Notes: a model not told the origin generated them from the sequence alone. DNA of 64,000 nucleotides from Petrosia ficiformis (GCA_947044365.1 OX345642.1:5991507-6055506); one strand, 5' to 3'; counted from the stretch's first letter, positions 31,633 through 42,690 are shown. Made by a program: numbers and translations.

Positions 31633-32029
31633 CTATTAGTAATGGGTGTGAACCCCATGTTAGTGATGTGTTTGTATTTTGAATGAGAATTATGAATGTA
31701 TCAAGAATAACATATGGTACACTATTTATACTGAATGGATAGACATGTTGGGATAAGAATAAGAAAGACTAATATCTAACATGTGACTAATGATATCTTA
31801 CAACTAATTATATACATAACAATAGTGATACATAACATTTACCCCTTCTCTGTGTTATGTGTTCCACACATTTAATAAGATACGAAATTACCATAACAAT
31901 TGATTGTCTGTCTTATTCGAGTCGATCTGTGAATATTAGAGTTTGCTGACCTCTCAGTGATGAGAATTAACTCCTCTTCTGAATCAGTAGATATATACAT
32001 GTACATCAATTTTAGTTAGTGGAAGATAG
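31633..32029. other. 3' flank of gene C
   Basis: Nearly the same as the 3' flank of F (62593-62990). The position of the F poly(A) signal AATAAA reads AATAAC here. No gene is seen. Confidence 0.5.
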
Positions 32030-32475
32030 GCTTCTAGTGACCAGGCGGTGGTTCACTAAATGATATGGCTTCAGTCTATTGTAATGCACAACTAGATATT
32101 TCCTTTTCTATTAACATCATTCAGTTTCTTCTTGATGGTAAATGGTTCATCCCAGGGTCTTGTATAATTATTTGAAGTCCTTTTGAGATTACTTGAGAAT
32201 GCAGTCAAACAAGGTCTCCTATTTACATGGTGGCAGTTTTTTATCGAAAGTGCTTCAGTCCATTTTGTAAAATAGTCAGCTATTATCAGGACATATCAGG
32301 TATTGATGGCTGTAGCCTTAGAATATCCATTGTTACACGTTCTCACAGCATTGTCACCGCTTTTCAACATTATTTTATCAACTGGTCCAGTAGAACCTTT
32401 ACTATGTTTTACTGAACATCTTCTGGATTCCCAAATGACCAGCAGTGCAATCATTATGCAAGAGTTTGTATTTGT
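32030..32475 (-). pseudogene. Ty3/gypsy pol remnant (integrase), behind gene C
   Basis: On the minus strand the pieces are in integrase order. A zinc-binding N-terminal piece (HNDCTAGHLGIQKMFSK, near 32410-32460) comes first, then the catalytic-core motif LIIADYFTKWTEALSIK (near 32235-32295), and last the C-terminal signature LVVHYNRLKPYH (32060-32096). Frames differ between the pieces and stops intervene, so it is dead. A sister copy lies at 62991-63495, so it was duplicated with the cassette. Confidence 0.7.
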
Positions 32476-32820
32476 TTATGTACATATTTTATCATTGTAA
32501 CATCAAAAATTCATTGATAGTTTTTTGTAATAATATATTCTACATTCTATAAATATGTACTTACTAAGATTAATCCTAAATCTGACTACACTGTGCATAG
32601 CTTCGGCTACTATGTACTTACTCAGATATAACTAAGATCTGATGACACTGTACATCTTACACTAATTCAAGACACACTAAGAGCATACTAAGATCCTACT
32701 CAGACATTTGCTGAGTTATAAGTCAATGAATAGATGATAATTATACAGGTAGTGGTCATATATTATAATACACTAAATGAAGGCCTGTACCATATTTGTA
32801 TGGCTGTCCTTTCCAAGTTC
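32476..32820. other. Conserved cassette tail
   Basis: Shared with 43735-44110 and 63500-63775, and its last 90 bp with bases 1-80 of the window. No coding potential seen. Confidence 0.55.
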
Positions 32821-34180
32821 ATACATGTAGTAGTGTTATGTACATGTACATGTAGTAGTGTTATGTACATGTACATGTTATGTACATGTACATGTAGTAG
32901 AGTTATGTACATGTACATGTAGTAGTAATAATGTACACTTATACATATATTAGTGTTATGTGCATGTACATGTAGTAGTAATAATGTACACTTATACATG
33001 TATTAGTGTTATGTATATGTACATGTAGTAGTAATAATGTACACTTATACATATATTAGTGTTATGTACATGTACATGTAGTAGTAATAATGTACACTTA
33101 TACATGTATTAGTGTTATGTACATGTACATGTAGTAGTAATAATGTACACTTTTACATGTATTAGTGTTATATACATGTACATGTAGTGGTAATAATGTA
33201 CACTTATACATGTATTAGTGTTATGTACATGTACATGTAGTGGTAATAATGTACACTTATACAAGTATTAGTGTTATATACATGTACATGTAGTAGTAAT
33301 AATGTACACTTATACATGTAGTAATAATGTACACTTATACATGTAATAGTGTTACATACATGTACACATACATGTAGTAGTGTTATGTACACTTATACAT
33401 GTACATGTTATAGTGTTACGTACACATACACATACATGTAGTAGTAATAATGTACACTTAAACATGTAATAGTGTTATATACACATACATGTAGTAGTGT
33501 TATGTACACTTATACATGTAATAGCGTTATGTACATGTACATGTAGTAGTAATAATGTACACTTATACATGTAATAGCGTTATGTACATGTACATGTAGT
33601 AGTAATAATGTACACTTATACATGTATTAGTGTTATGTACATGTAGTAGTAATAATGTACACTTATACATGTAATAGTGTTACATACATGTACACATACA
33701 TGTACATGTTATAGTGTTACGTACACATACACATACACATACATGTAGTAGTAATAATGTACACTTAAACATGTAATAGTGTTATATACACATACATGTA
33801 GTAGTGTTATGTACACTTATACATGTAATAGCGTTATGTACATGTACATGTAGTAGTAATAATGTACACTTATACATGTAGTAGTAATAATGTACACTTA
33901 TACATGTATTAGTGTTATGTACATGTAGTAGTAATAATGTACACTTATACATGTAATAGTGTTACATACATGTACACATACATGTACATGTTATAGTGTT
34001 ACGTACACATACACATACACATACATGTATTAGTAATAATGTACACTTAAACATGTAATAGTGTTATATACACATACATGTAGTAGTGTTATGTACACTT
34101 ATACATGTAATAGCGTTATGTACATGTACATGTAGTAGTAATAATGTACACTTATACATGTAGTAGTAATAATGTACACT
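32821..34180. repeat. TACATG-type minisatellite, largest array
   Basis: From about 32920 a unit of about 53 bp (GTACATGTACATG, TAGTAGTAATAATG, TACACTTATACATG, TATTAGTGTTAT) repeats several times. From about 33330 a longer, roughly 300-bp higher-order unit appears about three times. The tract is full of the self-complementary core GTACATGTAC. Confidence 0.85.
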
Positions 34181-34204
34181 TATACATGATAATACTGAGA
34201 TGAG

Positions 34205-34239
<35 letters not shown>

Positions 34240-34496
34240 CACCTGAGACAAATGAAAAATGAAAAAATGAGTTGCCTCAGGTGGGATTCGAACCCACGAC
34301 ACTCTGCACTCCGGACAGATGCTCTTACCAACTGAGCTACCAAGGCAGCTCAGCTGGCAGGGTCCAAATCAAACATCTCACTCATACACCTGTGTGAACA
34401 GGCTAACTAAACCGGTATACAAGTGAAGGCCGGGGTAATTAAACCACCAAGACGCCAAACACTAAACCTAAGTATATACATGATAATACTGAGATG
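34181..34496 (-). mobile_element. tRNA-derived SINE with 22-bp target duplications
   Basis: Identical 22-bp direct repeats, TATACATGATAATACTGAGA plus TG, flank the element at 34181-34202 and 34475-34496, leaving a 272-bp insert. Read on the minus strand, about 128 bp of unique sequence is followed by a tRNA-like region (34273-34346), a short body and a (TTTC)n tail. Both pol III boxes are intact. Long target duplications and a simple repeat tail are typical of LINE-mobilised SINEs. A truncated relative is at 2571-2672. Confidence 0.85.
34273..34346 (-). other. tRNA-like head of the SINE
   Basis: It folds as a cloverleaf: the acceptor strand GCCTTGG pairs with CTGAGGC (two G-T pairs), D-stem GCTC/GAGC, anticodon stem TCTGT/GCAGA, T-stem GTGGG/CCCAC. 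A box TAGCTCAGTTGG (34328-34339) and B box GGTTCGAATCC (34284-34294) fit the pol III consensus. The loop CCGGAGT would give a GGA anticodon (Ser), but it lacks T33 and the long variable arm of tRNA-Ser, so it is a SINE part and not a tRNA gene. Confidence 0.75.
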
Positions 34497-34750
34497 TAAT
34501 AGCTTATGTACATGTACATGTAGTAGTAATAATGTACACTTATACATATATTAGTGTTATGTACATGTACATGTAGTGGTAATAATGTACACTTATACAT
34601 GTATTAGTGTTATGTACATGTACATGTAGTAGTAATAATGTACACTTATACGTGTATTAGTGTTATGTACATGTACATGTAGTAGTAATAATGTACACTT
34701 ATACGTGTATTAGTGTTATGTACATGTACATATACATAACACAACTACAT
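34497..34750. repeat. TACATG-type minisatellite, continuation
   Basis: The same 53-bp type of unit as before the SINE, showing that the SINE landed inside one array. Confidence 0.85.
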
Positions 34751-35137
34751 GTACATATTCTTTTACTTTTATTGAAAATGTTTTTATTATTCTTATAATA
34801 TACTAGTATTGATGTCAATACTTATCATTTCGAGTTAATTACATTAAGCCAACTAGTAAAATGTAACTAATATCTATAGCATGATCTATAATGCAAAAAT
34901 GGAGGAGTGTAGTAATAAAGGATTAGATTAAGAATCCTAACAATAACAGTGTTTTATAATATTGTGAATGGTAACTATTTATCTATATACTTAATAAAGT
35001 TTATTGTATGTCATATCATATACTGTACATAGTTACATGTGTGTTGTGATATGGCATTATATCACCTGTGTTAACATAATGACATATTGCAACATAAAAT
35101 TACACATTCAGGCAAAATGATGTAATTGACATTTTAA
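34751..35137. other. Intergenic cassette segment, no gene seen
   Basis: Matches about 1600-2085, 47340-47690 and the right edge of the window. No gene seen. Confidence 0.5.
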
Positions 35138-35434
35138 TGGAATGTGAGTAACTCATTAATTATGTTGCTAGTAAAGTAAGTTATATATGTGTACATGTAC
35201 CTTCATGTATCCATATATCTGTCCATATATCCATTCTCGTTTCAATTCATCCATAGCCAATATAGCAACCATACATTGGAGCTAATGATAAGATGTTAGA
35301 GGTTTCATTGAGTTATTCACAAGTTATATGGCCATGGACTGGATGGTTATCAGTAACTCTTAGTGCAGTTAATGAGAGGAGTGGTTTCAATGGAGAGGAT
35401 ACACATTTTATCACTAACTATATCAACACTAACA
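35138..35434 (+). pseudogene. MBTPS1: MBTPS1-like exon pair, decayed (copy 4 of 5)
   Basis: The small exon has decayed to ATTTTAATGGAATG. The larger one, 35266-35434, keeps the QPYIGANDKMLEV start and PWTGWLSVTLS but has a rearranged stretch near GGATACACATTTTATC, giving 169 instead of 171 bases and a frameshift before the GTGAGT donor. Confidence 0.65.
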
Positions 35435-35750
35435 GTGAGTTATTAATAATTATATATTAACAATTAGTTAATGTACATGTATATGTAAACAGCGTTTTAT
35501 TTGGGAGCATTCGCCCTCCCCCTCCTGGAATTAGGTTGATAATACAAGTGTTTGACCAAATGACCAAATGACCAAATGTGGCTTAGTGAGGAAACTAGAA
35601 TAGCACAAGTTGCTAATATTAACCAGCTCCCTGGGACCGACAGCTTTACATCCCCTCTGAAGGATGCAGTGATAAACACTTCCTAATAGCCACAGCACAG
35701 AAATCCTGTACATTGCCTACCCCAAATTGTCTAAATGAAGGGTGGGAACA
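35435..35750. other. Cassette segment with an extra insert
   Basis: The ends match 5266-5345 and 26670-26750 (CTTGGAATTAGGTTG... and CCTGTACATTGCC-type sequence), but about 130 bp starting near 35541 with CAAATGACCAAATGACC intervene. The insert is not recognised, and the frames over it are short. Confidence 0.4.
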
Positions 35751-35754
35751 TGTG

Positions 35755-36135
35755 GTTATGTGTATGTACATGTACATGTACATGTAATAGTGTTATGTAT
35801 ATGTACATGTACATGTAATACATATATGTACATGTAGTAGTGTAATGTATATGTGTATGTACATGTACATGTAATACATATATGTACATGTAGTAGTGTA
35901 ATGTATACATGTATGTACATGTACATGTAATACATATACGTACATGTAGTAGTGTCATGTATATGTAGTAGTGTTATGTACATGTATATGTGCATGTACA
36001 TGTACATGTAGTAGTGTTATGTATACATGTATGTACATGGACATGTAGTAGTGTTACCTATATGTACATGAGTAGTGTTATGTACACTTATACATGTACT
36101 GTGTTATGTACATACATGTAGTAGTGTTACATCAT
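35755..36135. repeat. TACATG-type minisatellite
   Basis: Units of GTACATGTACATGTAATACATATATGTACATG and variants. Several overlapping minus-strand frames are pure repeat translation. Confidence 0.85.
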
Positions 36136-37870
36136 CTAGTGTTATTAACAAACACTGCTAAAGCACTAGGCTCATAAGATGGTGAAGAAAAGATTCGGGA
36201 TTCAACTCTTTGTTCTGTTGCTAATTAACATGCAAAACATACAACACATGGTCAATAATGGGTGTGTCAGTTTTTAGTACATTATAAAACAACCGGTTTC
36301 TATTCCTGGTTTAGAACAAGATCAGGAGATCCCAGGTTCTATATAGTAACATGAGATCGCTCTACATAGTTAACTAGAAAGATTGTCTATAATACAAAAC
36401 GTGGAAGAATCACTACTATTGTACTGTATTCCTCAAACAAATACCTCTTCTGAAGAAGTATCTGTCTTGTTTAGACATCGAGATGAAAGGTACTGAAAAC
36501 ATTAAATGCCTGGGTGTGGCACCATTCAACATGTGAATGTAGAAATTACTTCACTGTAGTAGTTCTCTCTACCACCTTTTTTTCATGGCATCAGAAATAA
36601 CTTGCTTAGTACTTTTGTTTTCATAGACCAGAATCAGGCAGTTATATAACTGTAAATATTAATAGGTTATTTTAACCTTCAGTTGGTACGTTATAGGAGT
36701 TTCAATGCAGAATTATTTTCATCAATGCTGATTTGTTTTTCCTGCTAGGTAATAAGTACTGTATGTAAAGTGCATGTCATAGTATTATAGCTAGTTATAA
36801 CATATGATGTATTATTATCACAAAAACACCTACTCATTCCAGAGTAATTAGTATGTACATGAATTTGTACTTATAATATCAAATAACATCAGTTGTACCT
36901 AATCACTATGGGATTTACATTCTATGAAGTGCATTCTATTGTAGCATTGTTTATTATGTCATGTACTGTATATACTACCAATATAGAAATAGTTACCTAA
37001 CAAGAAATGAGTAACTGATTGATATCAGGTGCATAATTATTATTAAAAACTCATGTAACCATTAAAATAAATCATTAATTTATAAGTGTTAGAAAAAAAG
37101 CTGTCTTGTAAATTGGATACTTGAGTTTGGTAACAACAAAAGTAGATTTGAGATTGAAATGACACAACATGTGGCAAATGCCATTTATATTGCTAGCCTG
37201 ATTGAGTTAATCTGCAGTAAACTCAATGAAGCTCCTCTGCCACCTGAGGGATTAGCAGCAAATTTGAATACAGCTAATAGTGAAAGACAGAACCAGTGAT
37301 TGTCTTTAAAGATGAGGATCAAAAACCATTACCTTTTTGTTTGCCATGAAATATACTTGGAAGACTAAAGCTGAACACTTACTTTGAGAATCATTACTTT
37401 CTAATTGGAATCCTTGATACTTACTTGTTCTTGTAACCCAAGTTAATAATAACCAATAAATTATTATAATCATAATAATAATAAATGAATCAAAATTAAT
37501 GTAGTTAACAATAAAAATAAAGATAGAAATAAAAGGCAAAAAAGGGATGTACCAAAATTATAATATTTGTGGCTATTCTAATGACAGTTAAAATAGATTA
37601 ACAGCATATAAGTAACTAATGAGTCATATTGGATGTTGTTAATAATGACTAAGTCAATTGATAGAAACGACTAATACAATATCTGACAGTTTTTATAAGT
37701 CAGTATTCTATAGTAACAGTTTTCACTCCTCCCACTGTTAATTTATATAACATTGTGTTCAGTAGACTGTATGGCTACACATCATGATTTTGATTATGCA
37801 TTGACCTAATATGGTAATTCTTCAGTGGGTGTGGTCTCCACACTTCAGTCTAATAATAGAAACTATCAGT
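36136..37870. other. Upstream flank of gene D
   Basis: Shares blocks with 15480-16260 (for example about 36160-36320 and 36650-37060) and with the flanks of A-C near 37680. The 77-codon minus-strand frame at 37306 is not conserved. No gene seen. Confidence 0.45.
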
Positions 37871-38406
37871 CCTTATAAGGATAAAATTATAAATAGAAAA
37901 CGAAGATATTGAGATAACTAGTGATGGGCGATACCACAATTTTGATTTCGATACGATTCTGATTACTTTTCTTCCCAGTATCGATGGTATCGAGTACGAT
38001 ACCAAGTTATAAAGAGTGCGCATGCGCACGTAGTAATACTTTGGGGCGTGGCAAGCCAAGGCCTTTGCAATTTGATTGTGTGCCACCATGACAGTGTTTT
38101 AATTATTACTGCAATCTTCATAACCTGTTTTAATTTTAAAATTTTAAATTTTTTAAATTTTTTAAATTTTAAGTCAGTTTTAATTAACGCAGCGTGCTTT
38201 TAGAATAATAATTATTAAGTAATATTAACGTTAAGTGGGTGTGGTCTTTGGTATCGACTGTGTTCGGTTCTGATTCCTGTACTCGGTGCCATTACCTCTG
38301 CGCCTGGAATCGAAGTATCGAGTACTTGAGTATCGGTATCGCCCATCACTAGAGATAACAATATTCATAGTTTTTGATGGCTGTGCATCTGCTGATATTA
38401 TCAGTT
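37871..38406 (+). promoter_or_regulatory. Promoter of gene D, split by a transposon
   Basis: CCTTATAAGG (37871-37880, CArG) and TTATAAATAG (37887-37896, MEF2-type) are intact but separated from the initiator TCAGTT (38401-38406) by a 433-bp hAT-type MITE plus one target duplication. The TATA-like box is missing between GATGG and CTGTGCATCTG. In A and E the MADS-type sites lie about 75-85 bp from the initiator; here they are more than 500 bp away. Confidence 0.55.
37911..38359. mobile_element. hAT-type MITE with 8-bp target duplication
   Basis: The element is 37919-38351 (433 bp). Its ends are TAGTGATGGGCGATACC and the matching inverted GGTATCGCCCATCACTA, and GAGATAAC is duplicated on both sides (37911-37918, 38352-38359). 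Eight-bp duplications and TAGTG-type ends are characteristic of the hAT superfamily. Subterminal GTATCGA-type motifs repeat near both ends. No transposase is encoded, so it moved using an enzyme supplied elsewhere. Confidence 0.9.
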
Positions 38407-38481
38407 GGAGTTTGGATATAGAAGAGGAATACCTTTGATATAAAATAGTCTCTCAGAACAATACATGATCTATCTGAACAG

Positions 38482-38535
38482 GTAATACTAATACTATAAC
38501 CTAGCTATGATGAATTTATTAAATATTTCCTGTAG
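38482..38535 (+). other. 5' UTR intron of gene D (54 bp)
   Basis: Donor ACAG|GTAATA and acceptor CTGTAG|TGAATC, with TGA-ATC-ATG following. Confidence 0.75.
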
Positions 38536-38541
38536 TGAATC

Positions 38542-41500
38542 ATGTCAAACTACCCACAACCAAGTAAACCAACTGTACCTGACCAATTGTCCAATTGTTG
38601 TAGTCACTCACCAAACACATCCAACCATCGTAGTCGCTCACCAACCACATCCAATCATCATAATCACTCCCCAGCCAGAATCACATCAAACACATCAACA
38701 CCAAGTAGACCAACTGTAAAGGAATTAGATCCTGAACTAAAAGGTTTAGTGCGATGGAAAAGCTTTGCTATTCAATTACCTACAATAGAACTATCAGATG
38801 TTGTAGAAATAGAGCAAAATCATCGAGGAAACATAGCAGATCAGAGATTGGCTGTTTATGGGACATGGTTAGGCAAGTGTGTTAGTGCTTCCTGGCTAGA
38901 TGTGATAACAGCTCTTGAAACAATCGATGAAACTGTACTCGCAGAACATCTAACAGTGAATCATGGTCACGTCCTTCCTCAAAGCTCAATCAACCCCAAT
39001 GACACTATTTCTCAAAGTCCACTCCTTTCAAACTCTTCGCCTGACTCTTATCAGGATATTTTTGTACCTTCAGAAGTTAAAGTAATAAAAGATTTAGAAT
39101 GGCTGAACAAATGCTTTGGTGACTTAGCAGCTGATCTTCGAACAGAAATTGACAGATTAGTAGTATTAAACACAACTCTTTTGCGTAAGATAGCAATACG
39201 TATCGATGAAGAAGATAGCTACACTATTGAAGGATTACCTGCTGTAAAAACAACAGATGAGCTGTTTAAGTTAATTCATCCACACTATAATTTCTTAGAT
39301 ATTGATCTGCTAGAAACAATTGCAGAATATTTGAAATGTGACATATTCTGTGCAAGAATAAAGGAACATAACGAGAGTGTTGAAGTATTTAAATCCACTA
39401 CTCCAGTTGAAAGCCTAAGAAATAGTATCATACCTTATGTCTCTATACCAAATTCTTCCAATCCTCGTAGTATTGTAATTATTAAGCTACAGAAACCATG
39501 GAAAAAACGTTCTATAAAATTAGTGGAAAGATTAATGGATAGTCTTTTTCCTGGTAACAGTCGTACATTTGAATGGTTCAGAGTGATGATTGGATCGGTG
39601 TATGTAATGTTTTTAGTTCCTAAAGAGAAAACCGAATTTCTTGTTGCCACCAGTTGTCAAAAGCTTCAGTTCATGAGACTAATGGGGGTCATTAGTCTAC
39701 AGATCGGTAGTACTCATGTTCTCAATGAAAATGAAAACAAAAGCTTTAGTTTTGATTCAGCTCTTCTAGAAGCATCACAACTAAATAACAATGAAGCTAT
39801 TCAGTTTCTGATAGACTTAGGAGCTGTCAATAATATCACAAGCAACACAGTAGTACCTCAAGCTAGACATGAAGAGTTTGTACAAGAGAAGCTAGCATCT
39901 ATTTTCATGGGTGCAATCAAACAAAACAATCTGAGAGTTGTTGCGGAGTTTCTTAATAAGGTTTCTGCTAATGATATACAATTAGGAGTGACAGTAGCAT
40001 GTAGACTAGGGTATTCAACTATCATTAGTCTGTTAATAAAACATTTACATCTTTCTCAGCAAATGTTCAATTTCTTTATTGCCTCTCTCAATGAAAATAC
40101 CACTTCATTGAAACAACAGCTTACCCAGTCTGGTATTAATCCTAATACCACATTAATATCCAATATTACACCTCTCATGATAGCATCATCATGTGGACAT
40201 ATCGAAGTATTGGAATGTCTTCTACAAGCTGAAGCTGATGTTAATAGTAAGGATGAAGATGGTTATACACCATTAGCATATGCTATTACAGGTAGTAAAT
40301 CATTAACAATAGTACAACGACTTCTTGAATCTGGAGCTAATTCTAATATTTTACTAGGAGGTATTCCCATTATAGAGAACGCCAAAGAGGAGAATGGAAC
40401 AGAGGAAATAGTTAATCTTCTCCTCAAATACTCAGCACTTCAGTTACACAAAGATTATGAACAGTTACCTGTGAAAGTGAAAAAATCCATTAATGATCAG
40501 ATTGAAGAGAAGAAACTAACCATTTTACAAGTTGCAGAGAAAATTGGAACACATTTTGAAGTTACTAGTTTAACAAAAGCACAAAACGCACACGAATTAT
40601 TTAACAAGTTACAACCATATTACTCCTTCCTGAATTGTGATATCTTAGTCGATATTACAAGAGAGTATATTAGAGGTGAGATTGAGAATGAGTTAGAGGA
40701 CTACTTGGTAATGATGAGAAAGTTCCAGAAATCGGTCAAAATAAAACAGTTGAAAGAAGTGATGTCACTTGTTCCAATACAGCACGACACATCGGATACT
40801 TGTGATTTCAATATTCAACTTAATGGAGAATGGGAGGAAAGAACACTTGAAAACCTTCAACAGTTACTCAAACACATATTCCATAATAAACAGTATCTTC
40901 TTAATCACATGGCTATTGACGAAAGAGATTCACTTTGTATTACATTCACAATTCCTACTTCACAATCAGATGGCATCGCTGATGAAATAAAGAGAAGTAA
41001 AGAGTTTATAGAGTGTGTTGGAGTATCCAGAGTGTCTGTCGGAGATGTTGATGTGAGTATAATGGAGGATTCCAAATTCAGCTTTAGTTCTGGTCTTCTG
41101 ATAGCAGCTGAAAATGGTATAAACAAAGCAGTCCAGTTTCTTGTAGAAATGGGAGTTAATATTGATGATGTTGATTCCTATGGTAGAACAGTGTTAATGC
41201 TAGCAAGTAAAGCTGGACATAAAGAGATTGTAGAAACACTATTATCAGCTGGGCGTAATGACAGTTGTCAGGATCATGGACAGACTGCAGTAAAAACAGA
41301 TGCTGTATTACTACCACTTACAAATATTGACCAGGAATTAGCAATATTAATGACTGCTGAGAAAGATCAAACAGCAGTAGTAAACACACATTACAGTGGT
41401 AATCCTAATAAACAAGACAATAATGGACTGACAGCCTTGATCTTTGCTAGTCAGGGTTGTCATTCGGAGGTGGTTCAAATACTACTCAGTAAAGGTGCCG

Positions 41501-42690
41501 ATCCAAACATTCAGAGGGAAGATGGATGGACAGCCCTGATGTCTGCCAGTGCAAATGGTTTGTCAGAGATGGTTCATATACTACTCAAGGGAGGTGCTGA
41601 TCCAAATATTCAGGAGGAAGATGGATGGACAGCCCTGATGATTGCTGATCAGAATGGTCACTCAGAGGTGGTTCAAATACTACTCAAGGGAGGTGCTGAT
41701 CCTAACTTTCAGAAAGAAGATGGAACGACAGCCCTGATTTATGCCAGTCAGAATGGTCACTCCGAGGTGGTTCTATTACTACTCAAGGGAGGTGCTGATC
41801 CAAATATTCAGATGGAAGATGGATGGACAGCCCTGTTCTCTGCCAGTCAGAGTGGGCACTCTGATGTGGTTCAAATACTACTAAAGGGAGGTGCTGATCC
41901 AAATATTCAGATGGAAGAAGGATGGGCTGCCCTGATGCTAGCCAGTCAGAATGGTCACTCCAAGATGGTTAAAATATTACTCAAGGAAGGTGCTGATCCA
42001 AATGTTCAGCTGAAAGATGGATGGACAGCCTTGTTTTCTGCCAGTCAGAATAGTCACTCCAAGGTGGTTCAAATACTACTCAAGGAAGGTGCTGATCCAA
42101 ATATTCAGAGGAAAAATGGAGCAACAGCACTGATGTGTGCCAGTTGTAATGGTGATTCAGAGATGGTTCAAGTACTACTCAAAGGAGGTGCTGATCCAAA
42201 TATTCAAGAGGAAAATGGACAGACAGCCCTGATGTCTGCCAGTGCAGATGGTCTCTCAGAGGTGGTTGAAGTACTCCTCAAAGGAGGTGCTAACCCAAAC
42301 ATTCAAGAGGAAGATGGATGGACAGCCCTGATGATTGCTATTCAGAATGGTCACTCCGAAGTGGTTCAAATACTACTCAAAACAGGTGCTGATCCAAATA
42401 TTCAGCAGAAAGCTGGAGCAACAGCCCTGATGTCTGCCAGCCAGAATGGTCAATCCGAGGTGGTTCAAATTCTACTCAAGGGAGATGCTGATCCAAATAT
42501 TCAGGAGGAAGATGGACAGACAGCCCTGATGATTGCCAGTAGGTATGGTCACTCAGAGGTGGTTAAAGTACTACTCACAGGCGGTGCTGATATCAATATT
42601 AAAACAAAGAGAGGAAATGAGGCTCTGACATTTGCGGCTAGAAATAATCACTTCCAAGTTATTGAATTATTGACAACCCATCGAGTATAG
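38542..42690 (+). CDS. Gene D: death domain / duplicated module / ankyrin repeat protein with Ser-rich N-tail
   Basis: A 1382-residue protein. Before the death domain (about 61-143) it carries an extra tail of some 50 residues containing SHSPNTSNHRSRSPTTSNHH and NHSPAR, related in style to the long repeat of gene E; PSRPTVKELDP then resumes the family start. Module 1 has HYNFL near 248, then short ankyrins, and module 2 has YYSFL near 693. The linker (THYSGNPNKQDNN) is nearer to that of B and E, and about 13 ankyrin repeats follow, more diverged from each other than those of B. The end is KTKRGNEALTF. Probably cytosolic; the N-tail offers many Ser-Pro phosphorylation candidates (inferred). 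Confidence 0.85.
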   Translation: MSNYPQPSKPTVPDQLSNCCSHSPNTSNHRSRSPTTSNHHNHSPARITSNTSTPSRPTVKELDPELKGLVRWKSFAIQLPTIELSDVVEIEQNHRGNIADQRLAVYGTWLGKCVSASWLDVITALETIDETVLAEHLTVNHGHVLPQSSINPNDTISQSPLLSNSSPDSYQDIFVPSEVKVIKDLEWLNKCFGDLAADLRTEIDRLVVLNTTLLRKIAIRIDEEDSYTIEGLPAVKTTDELFKLIHPHYNFLDIDLLETIAEYLKCDIFCARIKEHNESVEVFKSTTPVESLRNSIIPYVSIPNSSNPRSIVIIKLQKPWKKRSIKLVERLMDSLFPGNSRTFEWFRVMIGSVYVMFLVPKEKTEFLVATSCQKLQFMRLMGVISLQIGSTHVLNENENKSFSFDSALLEASQLNNNEAIQFLIDLGAVNNITSNTVVPQARHEEFVQEKLASIFMGAIKQNNLRVVAEFLNKVSANDIQLGVTVACRLGYSTIISLLIKHLHLSQQMFNFFIASLNENTTSLKQQLTQSGINPNTTLISNITPLMIASSCGHIEVLECLLQAEADVNSKDEDGYTPLAYAITGSKSLTIVQRLLESGANSNILLGGIPIIENAKEENGTEEIVNLLLKYSALQLHKDYEQLPVKVKKSINDQIEEKKLTILQVAEKIGTHFEVTSLTKAQNAHELFNKLQPYYSFLNCDILVDITREYIRGEIENELEDYLVMMRKFQKSVKIKQLKEVMSLVPIQHDTSDTCDFNIQLNGEWEERTLENLQQLLKHIFHNKQYLLNHMAIDERDSLCITFTIPTSQSDGIADEIKRSKEFIECVGVSRVSVGDVDVSIMEDSKFSFSSGLLIAAENGINKAVQFLVEMGVNIDDVDSYGRTVLMLASKAGHKEIVETLLSAGRNDSCQDHGQTAVKTDAVLLPLTNIDQELAILMTAEKDQTAVVNTHYSGNPNKQDNNGLTALIFASQGCHSEVVQILLSKGADPNIQREDGWTALMSASANGLSEMVHILLKGGADPNIQEEDGWTALMIADQNGHSEVVQILLKGGADPNFQKEDGTTALIYASQNGHSEVVLLLLKGGADPNIQMEDGWTALFSASQSGHSDVVQILLKGGADPNIQMEEGWAALMLASQNGHSKMVKILLKEGADPNVQLKDGWTALFSASQNSHSKVVQILLKEGADPNIQRKNGATALMCASCNGDSEMVQVLLKGGADPNIQEENGQTALMSASADGLSEVVEVLLKGGANPNIQEEDGWTALMIAIQNGHSEVVQILLKTGADPNIQQKAGATALMSASQNGQSEVVQILLKGDADPNIQEEDGQTALMIASRYGHSEVVKVLLTGGADINIKTKRGNEALTFAARNNHFQVIELLTTHRV

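Noticed and set aside
32821..34180. CRISPR-like array in the tandem repeats
   Set aside because: The units have no unique spacers of constant length, vary internally, and the sequence is animal DNA; this is a minisatellite.
34273..34346. A functional tRNA-Ser(GGA) gene on the minus strand
   Set aside because: The long variable arm of tRNA-Ser and T33 are missing, and it lies inside a 272-bp unit with target duplications and a simple-repeat tail, so it is a SINE head.
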